From: Planctomycetota bacterium
GTDB taxonomy: Bacteria; Planctomycetota; SKW154
DNA length: 7,120 nt
Direction: 5' to 3'
Assembly: GCA_026418755.1 (NCBI GenBank)
Contig: JAOAAR010000086.1
Span: 1 to 7,120, forward strand
The position numbers were made by a program, and so were the translations under genes. Below the pieces are notes generated by a model that was not told the origin of the DNA, searched no databases, and worked only from the letters and a program-made list of their open reading frames with translations. Shown one piece after another: positions 1-6,658 of the stretch; the stretch's first letter is position 1; each line of letters begins with the position of its first letter.

Positions 1-936
1 ACTCTGGAACCGCTCCTTCGGCTCCTTCGCCATCATCTTGCTTATCAGCGCACGAACACTCTGCGGAATCTCAACATCTTTTGGAAACCTTAGCGGCTCC
101 ATCTTCTGTTTCGCTAACACCTCAAGAGTTGAACCTCCCCCGAAAGGAACCTGACCCGTTAGCGCATGATACATCGTCGCTCCCAGTGAGTATATGTCCG
201 CCCGATGGTCAACAGAAGCAGAATCCTCTGCCTGCTCGGGCGCCATATAAAATGGCGTCCCCATAACAGCACCAGGCATCGTCATACCAGGCAAGTCTAT
301 CCTCTTCGCAAGCCCCATATCAGCCAACTTCGCCGTCCCGTCGCTTCGCAAAAGCACATTGGCAGGCTTTATGTCACGGTGGATAACCTTACATGTATGC
401 GCATAACCAAGAGCAGACGCTATCTGCCTACCTATCCGCAAAACTTCCTCAACCGGTAAAGCACCTTCCTCAAAAATTTTCTGGGCAAGCGAAACTCCGT
501 CCACATACTCCATCACAATATACGCTTTTCCTTCTACCTCCCCTGCATCAAACACAGTCACTATGTTCGGATGAAGCAATCTGCCCGCCGCCTTCGCCTC
601 CATTATGAACCGCTCTTTGAGCCCTCTATTCTCCACAAAAGCAGGAGACAATACCTTCAACGCAACAGGTCTATCTACCGCCTCTTGATACGCATAGTAT
701 ACCCGTCCCATTCCCCCTGAACCCAACAGACGCTCGATTCTGTACCCCCCAAACTGTGCCCCAATGTTTGTGTCTTCTACCGTTCCCTTCTCCAATAAAA
801 CCATCGTTCCTCCTTCAGACAGCGCCGCCTTACTACTACAAGAGGGGCATACAAAATCACCTTCTCTTGTCAGATTCACTACGCTCACGGTGCCGCAATA
901 AGGGCAGGAAAGAGTTTTCTCCTTCTCTCTCTTCAC
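1..936 (-). CDS. Zinc-ribbon Ser/Thr protein kinase, PknB type, 3'-partial
   Basis: This is the N-terminal 312 codons of a Hanks-type Ser/Thr kinase that leaves the window at position 1 near the end of the catalytic domain. Residues 11-33 form a four-cysteine zinc ribbon (CPYC at 11-14, CPSC at 30-33). The kinase domain follows: glycine loop GSGGMG at 72-77, ATP-binding Lys94 in VALK, helix-C Glu113, catalytic HRDIKPAN with Asp188, metal-binding DMG at 206-208 (Met for the usual Phe), and MAPEQ at 231-235. All catalytic residues are present, so activity is expected. I chose GTG at 936 because it is the only in-frame start that keeps the whole ribbon. A GAGG lies 9 nt upstream, and an in-frame stop is absent between it and the kinase. 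An ATG at 804 with a stronger Shine-Dalgarno is an alternative start. Any C-terminal sensor or transmembrane segment lies outside the window. The gene is divergent from the exported vWA operon. Confidence 0.95.
   Translation of the reverse strand, partial: MKREKEKTLSCPYCGTVSVVNLTREGDFVCPSCSSKAALSEGGTMVLLEKGTVEDTNIGAQFGGYRIERLLGSGGMGRVYYAYQEAVDRPVALKVLSPAFVENRGLKERFIMEAKAAGRLLHPNIVTVFDAGEVEGKAYIVMEYVDGVSLAQKIFEEGALPVEEVLRIGRQIASALGYAHTCKVIHRDIKPANVLLRSDGTAKLADMGLAKRIDLPGMTMPGAVMGTPFYMAPEQAEDSASVDHRADIYSLGATMYHALTGQVPFGGGSTLEVLAKQKMEPLRFPKDVEIPQSVRALISKMMAKEPKERFQS
802..815 (-). promoter_or_regulatory. Strong internal Shine-Dalgarno and ATG inside the kinase gene
   Basis: On the minus strand AAGGAGG (815-809) lies 4 nt before an in-frame ATG at 804, just after the zinc ribbon and before the glycine loop. 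It would start a kinase lacking the ribbon. It is either a real alternative start or a chance result of a Glu-Gly-Gly codon run. Only the motif is seen; its use is inference. Confidence 0.35.
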
Positions 937-961
937 CCCTTCTTACCTCAAAAGCCTCTAA

Positions 962-990
962 ATTATAACGCTTTTTCTGCCGTTTTGTAT
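962..990 (-). promoter_or_regulatory. Putative sigma-70 promoter of the kinase gene
   Basis: The minus strand carries a perfect -10 box TATAAT at 967-962. The -35 region is weak: ATACAA at 990-985 with a 17-bp spacer, or CATACA with 18 bp. Transcription would begin near 955, giving a leader of about 19 nt before GTG 936. A small palindrome, TGTTT-A-AAACA at 990-1000, abuts the -35 region and could bind a regulator that compensates for the poor -35, though this is inference from position alone. Confidence 0.5.
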
Positions 991-1074
991 GTTTAAAACA
1001 GAGACTAGCAGCATTTCTTCAGGTTTTAATCCAATCCTATCCTAACCGTTTTTCTCCTTTCGTTGACTTTATTC

Positions 1075-1103
1075 TTGCAGGTGGAAGAAGTATTGACTAA
1101 AAT
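1075..1103 (+). promoter_or_regulatory. Weak candidate promoter of the vWA operon
   Basis: TTGCAG (1075-1080) and TAAAAT (1098-1103) are separated by 17 bp and lie just before the operon's first Shine-Dalgarno. Only half of the -35 hexamer matches consensus, so this is the best candidate rather than a firm call. A TTGACT at 1063-1068 has no -10 at suitable spacing. Confidence 0.25.
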
Positions 1104-1129
1104 TAAAAGGAGTTGGAGGGGGGATAAGA

Positions 1130-2506
1130 ATGAGGTTCATTTCTGTTGTTCTCGTGCTCATTATTGCGACAGAGATTTTGTCAGGTGGCGAGAAAGAAGA
1201 GAAGGAGAAACTGAAACTCCTAACGGATGAGTTCAATGCATCTGTGAAGAGTGAGGATTGGGCTTCCGCTTGTGGAAGACTTCGCCTTATCGGAGAATTG
1301 GGAACAGCGGATTCCGTCTTCTTCCTGCTCTCCGTTGCTTTAAGATACGAGAGGAGCGACTTAAGCGATGCGGTGGAGAGTGGGCTTTTGAAAGCAGCGG
1401 AGAAAGAGAGCGGAAGAAAGACTCTTTCTGAGGTAGTACGGAAGGGAAATGATTGGCGTGCGAGAATCTTATCTCTTCGGACTCTGATTGCGAAGGGAGG
1501 AGATTCTCTTTTCGATGTTTTGATGGATGCGCTGAAGGACAAGACACCACGGATTGTGATTGAGGCGGTTCAGGCTTTGGGTATGCTGGGAGATTTGCGC
1601 GCTGTTAGCCCCTTGATTGAGGTCTTGTCAGCGGTCGAGAAAGAGAAAGGGCTTATATGGGTTGCAGTTAGAGAAGCACTTACCGCTATTACTCGTGCTG
1701 ATTTTGAGACCGCTGACAAATGGCGTACTTACTGGAATGTCAAAGAGAAAGAGATAGCGGAAGCGAAAAAGAAAGGGGAGGAGGTGAAACCCCTATTGGG
1801 GGATATTGCGAATCCTCGGACAGTGCTTCAGGAAGAAGTAGCGAAGGCTCCCAAATTCTTTGGAGCGGAAGTGCTTTCGAGGCGAATAATGTTCATCATA
1901 GATGTTTCGAGTTCTATGCAAGCGAAGGACCCAGAGATGGAAAGACTTGCCGACGGTGCTTTGAAGCCTAAAGGGAACATTCCGGAGAACGCAGCACAGG
2001 ACGAATGGGGCGGCATAATAGGACTGCCGCCTGAAAGAGCACGAATCGAAAGGGTTAAACGGGAACTCGCAAAATGCGTCAAAGAACTGCCTCCTGCGGT
2101 CAGGTTCAACATCATAGCATTTTCCGATAAGGTGAAACTGTGGAGTCCGAAACTGGTGAAAGCGGACGATTCAGCAAAATCGTCTGCTTTGGGATGGATT
2201 TCTGCTTTGAAAGCGGATGGAGATACACATACGGATGAGGCGCTCAAAGCCGCATTCGCTGACCCTGAAGTTGACACCATATATCTTCTTTCCGATGGGC
2301 AGCCTTTCAAGAGTGGTACGCCTGTTGATGTGGAGCCGATTCTTGAGTGGGTCAAATCTAACAATAGATTCAGAAAAGTTGTTATCAATACCTTCGGTTT
2401 TGAGAACGCTAAAAAGACGCCCAATATGGATGCCCGCGCTATGATGAAACTCTTGAAAGGACTCTCCGATATGACAGGCGGAAAGTTCACCGATATATAC
2501 TGGTAA
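1130..2506 (+). CDS. Exported HEAT-repeat / von Willebrand A domain protein
   Basis: This 458-residue protein probably sits on the outside of the cytoplasmic membrane. Residues 1-19 look like a signal peptide with a hydrophobic core but a short n-region. Residues about 25-190 are helical with HEAT-like pairs, clearest at 125-167, followed by a charged linker (about 200-245, Lys/Glu rich). A vWA domain spans about 251-458. Its metal site (MIDAS) is complete: DVSSS at 258-262, Thr366 in GDTHT, and Asp389 in LLSDG. About 45 residues are inserted between DVSSS and the first helix of the domain. HEAT-plus-vWA proteins of this kind are known from Planctomycetes, generally without assigned function; the vWA fold usually mediates metal-dependent protein binding. 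The ATG is supported by GGAGG at 1115-1119. It is the first gene of a three-gene operon, ending 10 bp before the next start with its stop codon inside that gene's ribosome-binding site. Confidence 0.9.
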   Translation: MRFISVVLVLIIATEILSGGEKEEKEKLKLLTDEFNASVKSEDWASACGRLRLIGELGTADSVFFLLSVALRYERSDLSDAVESGLLKAAEKESGRKTLSEVVRKGNDWRARILSLRTLIAKGGDSLFDVLMDALKDKTPRIVIEAVQALGMLGDLRAVSPLIEVLSAVEKEKGLIWVAVREALTAITRADFETADKWRTYWNVKEKEIAEAKKKGEEVKPLLGDIANPRTVLQEEVAKAPKFFGAEVLSRRIMFIIDVSSSMQAKDPEMERLADGALKPKGNIPENAAQDEWGGIIGLPPERARIERVKRELAKCVKELPPAVRFNIIAFSDKVKLWSPKLVKADDSAKSSALGWISALKADGDTHTDEALKAAFADPEVDTIYLLSDGQPFKSGTPVDVEPILEWVKSNNRFRKVVINTFGFENAKKTPNMDARAMMKLLKGLSDMTGGKFTDIYW

Positions 2507-2516
2507 GGAGCCTTCT
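2504..2516 (+). promoter_or_regulatory. Ribosome-binding site overlapping the vWA stop codon
   Basis: TAAGGAG at 2504-2510 combines the upstream stop codon TAA with a Shine-Dalgarno, followed by 6 nt and the ATG of the lipoprotein gene. The arrangement suggests translational coupling of the two genes. Confidence 0.75.
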
Positions 2517-3716
2517 ATGAGATATTTACTCCTTCTGGTTTTCGCTGCAATGGTATTGGGTTGCGCATCAACTACACACACTGTTCATCCTGCCGAGAAG
2601 AAACCGATGTCGCCGAATGCTGTTTCCCATCCTGTTCCTTATAAAGAGGGAATCGAAAAATCGCTCAAAATGGCAGGTGAGAACAGGAGTGAAATCGAGA
2701 AATTTTTGAAGGATGCGGGCGGAGGGTTTCGGAAAACTGCGGCTTATTTTCTTGTGGCGCATATGCCGCCTGCTGCATTGGCATCATTGACCGCAGAAGA
2801 ACTTCTCTCAGAGTTTAACCTCGCTTTCAAAGCGCGCGAAGAGTTCCCCTGGGGGAAAAAAGTCTCTGATGAGATGTTCCTCCATTTCGTTCTGCCGAAT
2901 TTTATCACGCAGGAGTGTTATCAGAGATACCGCGCTTACTTATATCCTCTCCTTAAAGAAGCGCTAAAAGGGTGCAAAACGATGGAGGAAGCAGCGCTTG
3001 AGTTGAACAGGTGGTGCGGTGCGCGGTTCACATACAAGCATACACAAGTGCGCGACCAAGGAGTGTTTGAGAACTTAAAGCGGGGTTACGGCAGATGTGA
3101 GGAGATGATGATTCTTTATATGGCGGCGGCAAGGACAGTCTGCCTTCCTGTCCGTCACGCCTATACACCACTCTGGTCAACCTGCGATTCCAATCACGCC
3201 TGGGTGGAAGTCTGGTGCGATGGTAAATGGTGTTATCTTGGCGCCTGCGAGCCAGCAGCCAGATTGAACGAGGCCTGGTTCACTGAACCGGCAAAGCGCG
3301 CTCCTCTTGTCCTGGCTGTTGTTTTTGGCAGAACAGAGAGATTGGAAGAAGGGGAGGAGATTTATGATGCGATGGAGCGTGAGACAGTCATCAACACAAC
3401 AAAATGGTATTCCGACACGGCGAGAGTGAAAGTGAAAGTTACGGATGGAGGCAAACCCGTAGCGGACAAACTCGTGCTGTTTTATGTCTTCAATTTCGGA
3501 GGACTGCGTCCGTTTGCAAAAGCCAAGACGAATAAAGAAGGAGTTGCTGCAATCACCCTCGGTATGGGCGAGTTTTTTGTGTCATCAGGAGATGATAAGA
3601 GGTTTGCTATTGCGAAGGTTAAGACCGAACCCAACAAGGAGGTTTTATTAGAACTTAAAATCGGAGAGCAGAAGTTGGAAGAAGGTTTCTTCTGGCTACG
3701 CTATCCGTCAAAATGA
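2517..3716 (+). CDS. Transglutaminase-like lipoprotein
   Basis: This 399-residue protein begins with a lipoprotein signal whose lipobox VLGC places the lipidated Cys at residue 16. Ala17 follows, with no Asp retention signal at +2. Residues about 85-175 are helical. A transglutaminase-like domain occupies about 155-250: the nucleophile Cys194 in YGRCEE and His227 in NHAWVEVW are clear. The third, acidic position falls in the LGACEP segment, where Glu245 is the only candidate instead of the usual Asp. A C-terminal beta domain (about 300-385) resembles an Ig-like or carboxypeptidase-regulatory fold. By analogy with the superfamily it could be a protease, a crosslinking enzyme or an amidase; substrate unknown. 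It is Cys-rich for an exported protein: eight cysteines besides Cys16 and Cys194, all between 134 and 244. The next gene encodes a degenerate paralogue. The ATG is set by AAGGAG 6 nt upstream. Confidence 0.9.
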   Translation: MRYLLLLVFAAMVLGCASTTHTVHPAEKKPMSPNAVSHPVPYKEGIEKSLKMAGENRSEIEKFLKDAGGGFRKTAAYFLVAHMPPAALASLTAEELLSEFNLAFKAREEFPWGKKVSDEMFLHFVLPNFITQECYQRYRAYLYPLLKEALKGCKTMEEAALELNRWCGARFTYKHTQVRDQGVFENLKRGYGRCEEMMILYMAAARTVCLPVRHAYTPLWSTCDSNHAWVEVWCDGKWCYLGACEPAARLNEAWFTEPAKRAPLVLAVVFGRTERLEEGEEIYDAMERETVINTTKWYSDTARVKVKVTDGGKPVADKLVLFYVFNFGGLRPFAKAKTNKEGVAAITLGMGEFFVSSGDDKRFAIAKVKTEPNKEVLLELKIGEQKLEEGFFWLRYPSK

Positions 3717-3720
3717 TTGA

Positions 3721-3733
3721 AAGGAGTGGTTCG
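3721..3733 (+). promoter_or_regulatory. Shine-Dalgarno that fixes the start of the third operon gene
   Basis: AAGGAG at 3721-3726 lies 7 nt before the ATG at 3734. The earlier in-frame ATG at 3713 overlaps the upstream stop codon and has no comparable site. It would also place seven extra residues in front of a well-formed signal peptide, so 3734 is preferred. Confidence 0.8.
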
Positions 3734-5284
3734 ATGAAAAAAAGAGGCTTTATCGCATTGTTTCTCCTTATAGTTGGTTTTGCTTTCGCGCAGGAAGAGG
3801 TAAAACAGCCTGTTGAAATCAAACCCGATGAGTTCGCTCTCGAGAAAGAGCCTGAACTTGCCAAAAAGATGGAATCTCTGCCGAGAGAGAAATTTGATAA
3901 ACTGGTTGCTAAGTTGAAAGAAGCAGCAGGTAACTGGCGAGTGGTCGCCGATTCGCTTAAATCGGTTGAGGGCGATTCCTTCAACTATTTAGTCGAGATG
4001 CTTTTTGAACTCATTCCACTCGAACTGATTGAGACTGACAAAGAGACTCTTCTTGAGCACCTCGAGTGCGGGATGAAAACAAGAAAAGAGGTTAGATGGA
4101 AGTATAAGGATGAGGACTTCATCAAATATGTTTTGAACCCTCACATACTTTACTCTCCGCTTAAGAGATGGACCGCCATTCTTAAGGAACGGTTTATTTC
4201 GTTTCGCACTGACGATGTAGAGTCTACCGCGAAAGCACTCAACGGCTGGTTTGCCAAAAATCTTAAGGTGGAGAAAGAAAGAATCAGTTTTTGCGGCTGG
4301 TTCAAGACTCCTTATGAGGTGCTTCGCTCAGGCTCAGGCAGTGAGAACGAGATTTTGAGTTTTGCCACTGCAGTACTACGGAGCCTGGGCGTTGCCGCAA
4401 GAGTACATAGGAGCGGCAAATGGCTTGAGTTCCTCAAAGAGACAGAATGGATTCCTCTTTATCCAATGAACCCGGAGAGGTTCGGTTCAAAAACTGCTAC
4501 TGAGCAGGCAAAAGTAGAATATGCCAACAAAGGGAAACTCGTCCTTACCATTACCCAAAAGGGGATGCCAGCGAAAGGATTCAACTCTTTCTCAATCCAT
4601 AAGGTGACAGAAAAAGGTTATTTTGATGATGTCTGGTATCCCGATAAACCGTTAGGAGACGACGGAAAAGTTGAAGTAGAACTGCCGCCGGGGGAGTATC
4701 ATCTCTTTGCTGGAGTACGGAATGCAAACGGTGACCCCTATATATTCCATAAAACTCTTATAGTAGAGAGTGAAAAAACAGAAGCGCTTTCTGTCGCACT
4801 GGATATACCTTACGAAGAGTGGACAGAAAAAGAATGGTGTGTCCGTAAGTTCCAAGAGATACCCTCGGTCAGTTTTGAGACCGCTGATATGGAGATGAGA
4901 CTTGACTTAAAACATGCGGTGAAAGAGCATAAAACTTTACTCGTTGTCTTTTTCCGCCTCGAAGATGAGCCTTGCCAGAGAATGGTTCCCCTTCTAAGTG
5001 AATTCGGTGACAAAAACGGAGTGGAAACTTTCCTCGTCTATCTCGGCGAACGAGACGCTCTTCTCAACAAGTTTATCGTTTCGTTTACAGGAAAATCTCA
5101 CATCCTCTTAGTCAAAGAGGAGGATGCGAAAGAAAGACTTCTTCTTCCTTATGAGGAGAGTTCGAAGCGATTCAAAAACCTGCCGCAGACTCTTCTTTTT
5201 AAAAACGGCAACCTCGTCGCCTGGCAGGAAGGGTTCAATATGAACATAGCAAAACTACTTGAATCCGCCCTCAAATCACGCTGA
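3734..5284 (+). CDS. Exported degenerate transglutaminase fused to one-cysteine thioredoxin-like domain
   Basis: This 516-residue protein starts with a classic signal peptide (Lys-Lys-Arg, hydrophobic core, cleavage probably after FAFA at 16-19). Residues about 85-250 parallel the preceding lipoprotein: a helical region with a shared Arg...Trp...Phe..ValLeu pattern, an LN.W motif at 169-172, then a transglutaminase-like core at about 165-246. In an ungapped alignment the catalytic positions are lost: Cys becomes Glu204 (next to Ser203), His becomes Gly228, and the acidic position becomes Asn246. A beta domain follows (about 262-358). Residues about 385-516 look thioredoxin-like: DEPC at 411-414 sits where CxPC would be, keeping Pro and the second Cys only, and LPQTLLFKNG at 483-492 matches the cis-proline strand. 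It is therefore probably a binding or scaffold protein rather than a transglutaminase. Last gene of the operon, 17 bp after the lipoprotein. The thioredoxin call is from pattern alone. Confidence 0.88.
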   Translation: MKKRGFIALFLLIVGFAFAQEEVKQPVEIKPDEFALEKEPELAKKMESLPREKFDKLVAKLKEAAGNWRVVADSLKSVEGDSFNYLVEMLFELIPLELIETDKETLLEHLECGMKTRKEVRWKYKDEDFIKYVLNPHILYSPLKRWTAILKERFISFRTDDVESTAKALNGWFAKNLKVEKERISFCGWFKTPYEVLRSGSGSENEILSFATAVLRSLGVAARVHRSGKWLEFLKETEWIPLYPMNPERFGSKTATEQAKVEYANKGKLVLTITQKGMPAKGFNSFSIHKVTEKGYFDDVWYPDKPLGDDGKVEVELPPGEYHLFAGVRNANGDPYIFHKTLIVESEKTEALSVALDIPYEEWTEKEWCVRKFQEIPSVSFETADMEMRLDLKHAVKEHKTLLVVFFRLEDEPCQRMVPLLSEFGDKNGVETFLVYLGERDALLNKFIVSFTGKSHILLVKEEDAKERLLLPYEESSKRFKNLPQTLLFKNGNLVAWQEGFNMNIAKLLESALKSR

Positions 5285-5432
5285 CTTGCTGTTTCTCTTT
5301 ATACCGTATGCCTCCTGTCTGACAGGTTTGTTGTCGAAGTAATGTTCTCTGAGAAGGGCAGAACCGTTTCTGTTGGATGAACCGGCAAGTTAGTTGGCAT
5401 CGGGATGGGATAAGAATCAACCCTGTTCCTGT

Positions 5433-5460
5433 AAAATCCTACCAAAATGGTAGGATTTTT
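5433..5460. terminator. Bidirectional hairpin terminator between convergent genes
   Basis: A 12-bp perfect inverted repeat (AAAATCCTACCA at 5433-5444, TGGTAGGATTTT at 5448-5459) with a 3-nt centre runs into a T-tract ending at 5460. Read on the minus strand it ends in four T. It lies 149 bp after the plus-strand operon and 97 bp beyond the stop of gmd, so it can serve both. The rest of the spacer (5285-5432 and 5461-5556) holds no gene or clear motif that I can support. Confidence 0.85.
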
Positions 5461-5556
5461 GCAGAATCGGTTCACTCCGTTGTGAAGAGAGAAAAAAGGT
5501 AAAATGGGAAGAAGTTACTTCGGAAAAAGATGAGCAGAGGATAGTTAGAGAAACTC

Positions 5557-6528
5557 TCATCCCTTACGCCGCTTGACGAGTTCAATATCAGATGCAACCA
5601 TCATCTCAATTAACTGTTCAAAACTCACTTCTGGTTTCCACTTCAGAAGTTTTCTTGCCTTGGAAGAGTCACCAACGAGGTGGTTAACATCGGCAGGGCG
5701 AATGAGAGAAGAATCGACCTCTACATAGTTCTCCCAGTTTAAGTCAACGCATTCGAACGCTGCTTTGCAGAAGTCTCTTACTGAGTGAGCGACTCCTGTG
5801 GCAATTACGAAGACATCAGGTTGGTTATGTTGCATCATAAGGTAGACGGCACGGACATAGTCGCCAGCGAATCCCCAGTCACGCTTTGCATCAAGATTTC
5901 CCAATTTCAGTTTCTCCTGAAGCCCTAATTTGATTCGGGCTGCCGCAAGGGTGATTTTTCTTGTGACAAACTCTTCCCCTCGTCTTGGGGATTCATGATT
6001 GAAAAGGATTCCAGAGCAGCAGAACATTCCATAACTGTCACGATAATTCATAGTTATATAATGTCCATAAATTTTCGAGACTGCGTAGGGGCTGCGCGGG
6101 TAAAAAGGTGTTTCCTCATTTTGAGGTGAGTAGGGGGTGTTGCCGAACATTTCGGATGATGAGGCCTGGTAAAATTTTATACCTTTGTTCACTAAGCGAA
6201 TCGCCTCAAGGAGGCGCGTGACTCCGATTGCATTCACTTCGCCGGTGTAAATGGGTTGCTTCCAGGAGGTTGGGACGAACGACTGGGCGGCAAGATTATA
6301 AACCTCGTCAGGCTCCACCTCTTTTAAGATGTTCATCAACGAGTTCTGGTCCAGTAAATCCGCCTGATGAAGATTGATTCTACCAATCACTTTCTCTATG
6401 CGGTCAAGCCTCTCTATACTTGCCCTGCGGACCGTTCCGTGAACCTCATAATTTTCCGCAAGCAAAAGTTCAGCAAGATATGAGCCATCCTGCCCTGTGA
6501 TTCCAGTAATGAGAGCCCTTTTTCTCAT
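5557..6528 (-). CDS. gmd: GDP-mannose 4,6-dehydratase
   Basis: Converts GDP-D-mannose to GDP-4-keto-6-deoxy-D-mannose using bound NADP, the first step to GDP-fucose, GDP-rhamnose, GDP-perosamine and similar sugars for cell-surface glycans. The 323-residue protein is a complete short-chain dehydrogenase of the extended type. The nucleotide-binding motif is GITGQDG at 9-15, followed by the typical SYLAELLL. Catalytic residues match the E. coli enzyme at a constant offset: Ser124 (Thr in E. coli), Glu126, Tyr148 and Lys152 in YAVSK. The SPRRGEEFVTRKI segment, typical of Gmd, is intact, which separates it from GalE-type and RfbB-type dehydratases. GGAGGAG lies 7 nt before the ATG. No partner reductase (GDP-fucose synthase or similar) is in the window, so the final sugar cannot be told. 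It is a single transcription unit here, convergent with the vWA operon. I found no convincing promoter in 6529-6640. Confidence 0.96.
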   Translation of the reverse strand: MRKRALITGITGQDGSYLAELLLAENYEVHGTVRRASIERLDRIEKVIGRINLHQADLLDQNSLMNILKEVEPDEVYNLAAQSFVPTSWKQPIYTGEVNAIGVTRLLEAIRLVNKGIKFYQASSSEMFGNTPYSPQNEETPFYPRSPYAVSKIYGHYITMNYRDSYGMFCCSGILFNHESPRRGEEFVTRKITLAAARIKLGLQEKLKLGNLDAKRDWGFAGDYVRAVYLMMQHNQPDVFVIATGVAHSVRDFCKAAFECVDLNWENYVEVDSSLIRPADVNHLVGDSSKARKLLKWKPEVSFEQLIEMMVASDIELVKRRKG

Positions 6529-6642
6529 CTTCTCGCTCCTCCGAAAATCCTCTCAAATGTCAAATGTTAATTCAAGTCAACATAGTTTAGTAGGAAATTA
6601 TGCTTGAAAACCTCTTTTTGCTATTTTGGCAACACAATGCTT

Positions 6643-6658
6643 TTTTGTCTTGACAAAA
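6643..6658. promoter_or_regulatory. Palindrome over the -35 box, candidate operator
   Basis: TTTTGTC-TT-GACAAAA is a perfect 7-bp inverted repeat with a 2-bp centre that covers the -35 hexamer. A bound dimeric repressor here would block RNA polymerase. The palindrome is directly visible; the operator role is inferred from position. It could also, less likely, act on the divergent gmd gene. Confidence 0.5.

Noticed and set aside
1069..1542. Long minus-strand open frame (157 codons) opposite the start of the vWA gene
   Set aside because: It is Ser/Pro-rich, has no domain or Shine-Dalgarno, and mirrors the purine-rich codons of the strongly supported plus-strand gene.
1828..2490. Minus-strand open frame of 220 codons opposite the vWA domain
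   Set aside because: The plus strand encodes a complete vWA domain here; the antisense product is Ser-rich and of low complexity.
1..2506. Kinase plus vWA as a TerY-type vWA/phosphatase/kinase triad
   Set aside because: The vWA protein here has a signal peptide and HEAT repeats, and no PP2C phosphatase is visible, so the resemblance is only superficial.
1130..2506. Thermophily, from a hand count of about 84 Glu+Lys against 6 Gln+His in the vWA protein
   Set aside because: The neighbouring proteins have ordinary Gln and His content, so the bias reflects one protein's charged linker rather than the organism.
3713..3733. Upstream ATG at 3713 as the start of the third operon gene
   Set aside because: It lacks a Shine-Dalgarno, overlaps the preceding stop codon, and would add residues in front of a well-formed signal peptide beginning at 3734.
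5378..5474. TGAACCG (5378-5384) and CGGTTCA (5468-5474) flanking the terminator as inverted arms
   Set aside because: Seven bases over an 83-bp gap is expected by chance, and the arms show no link to a gene or element.
6553..6581. Tandem TCAAATG copies (6553-6559, 6560-6566) and nearby TCAAG/TCAAC upstream of gmd
   Set aside because: Too short and AT-rich to separate from chance; no promoter could be placed relative to them.
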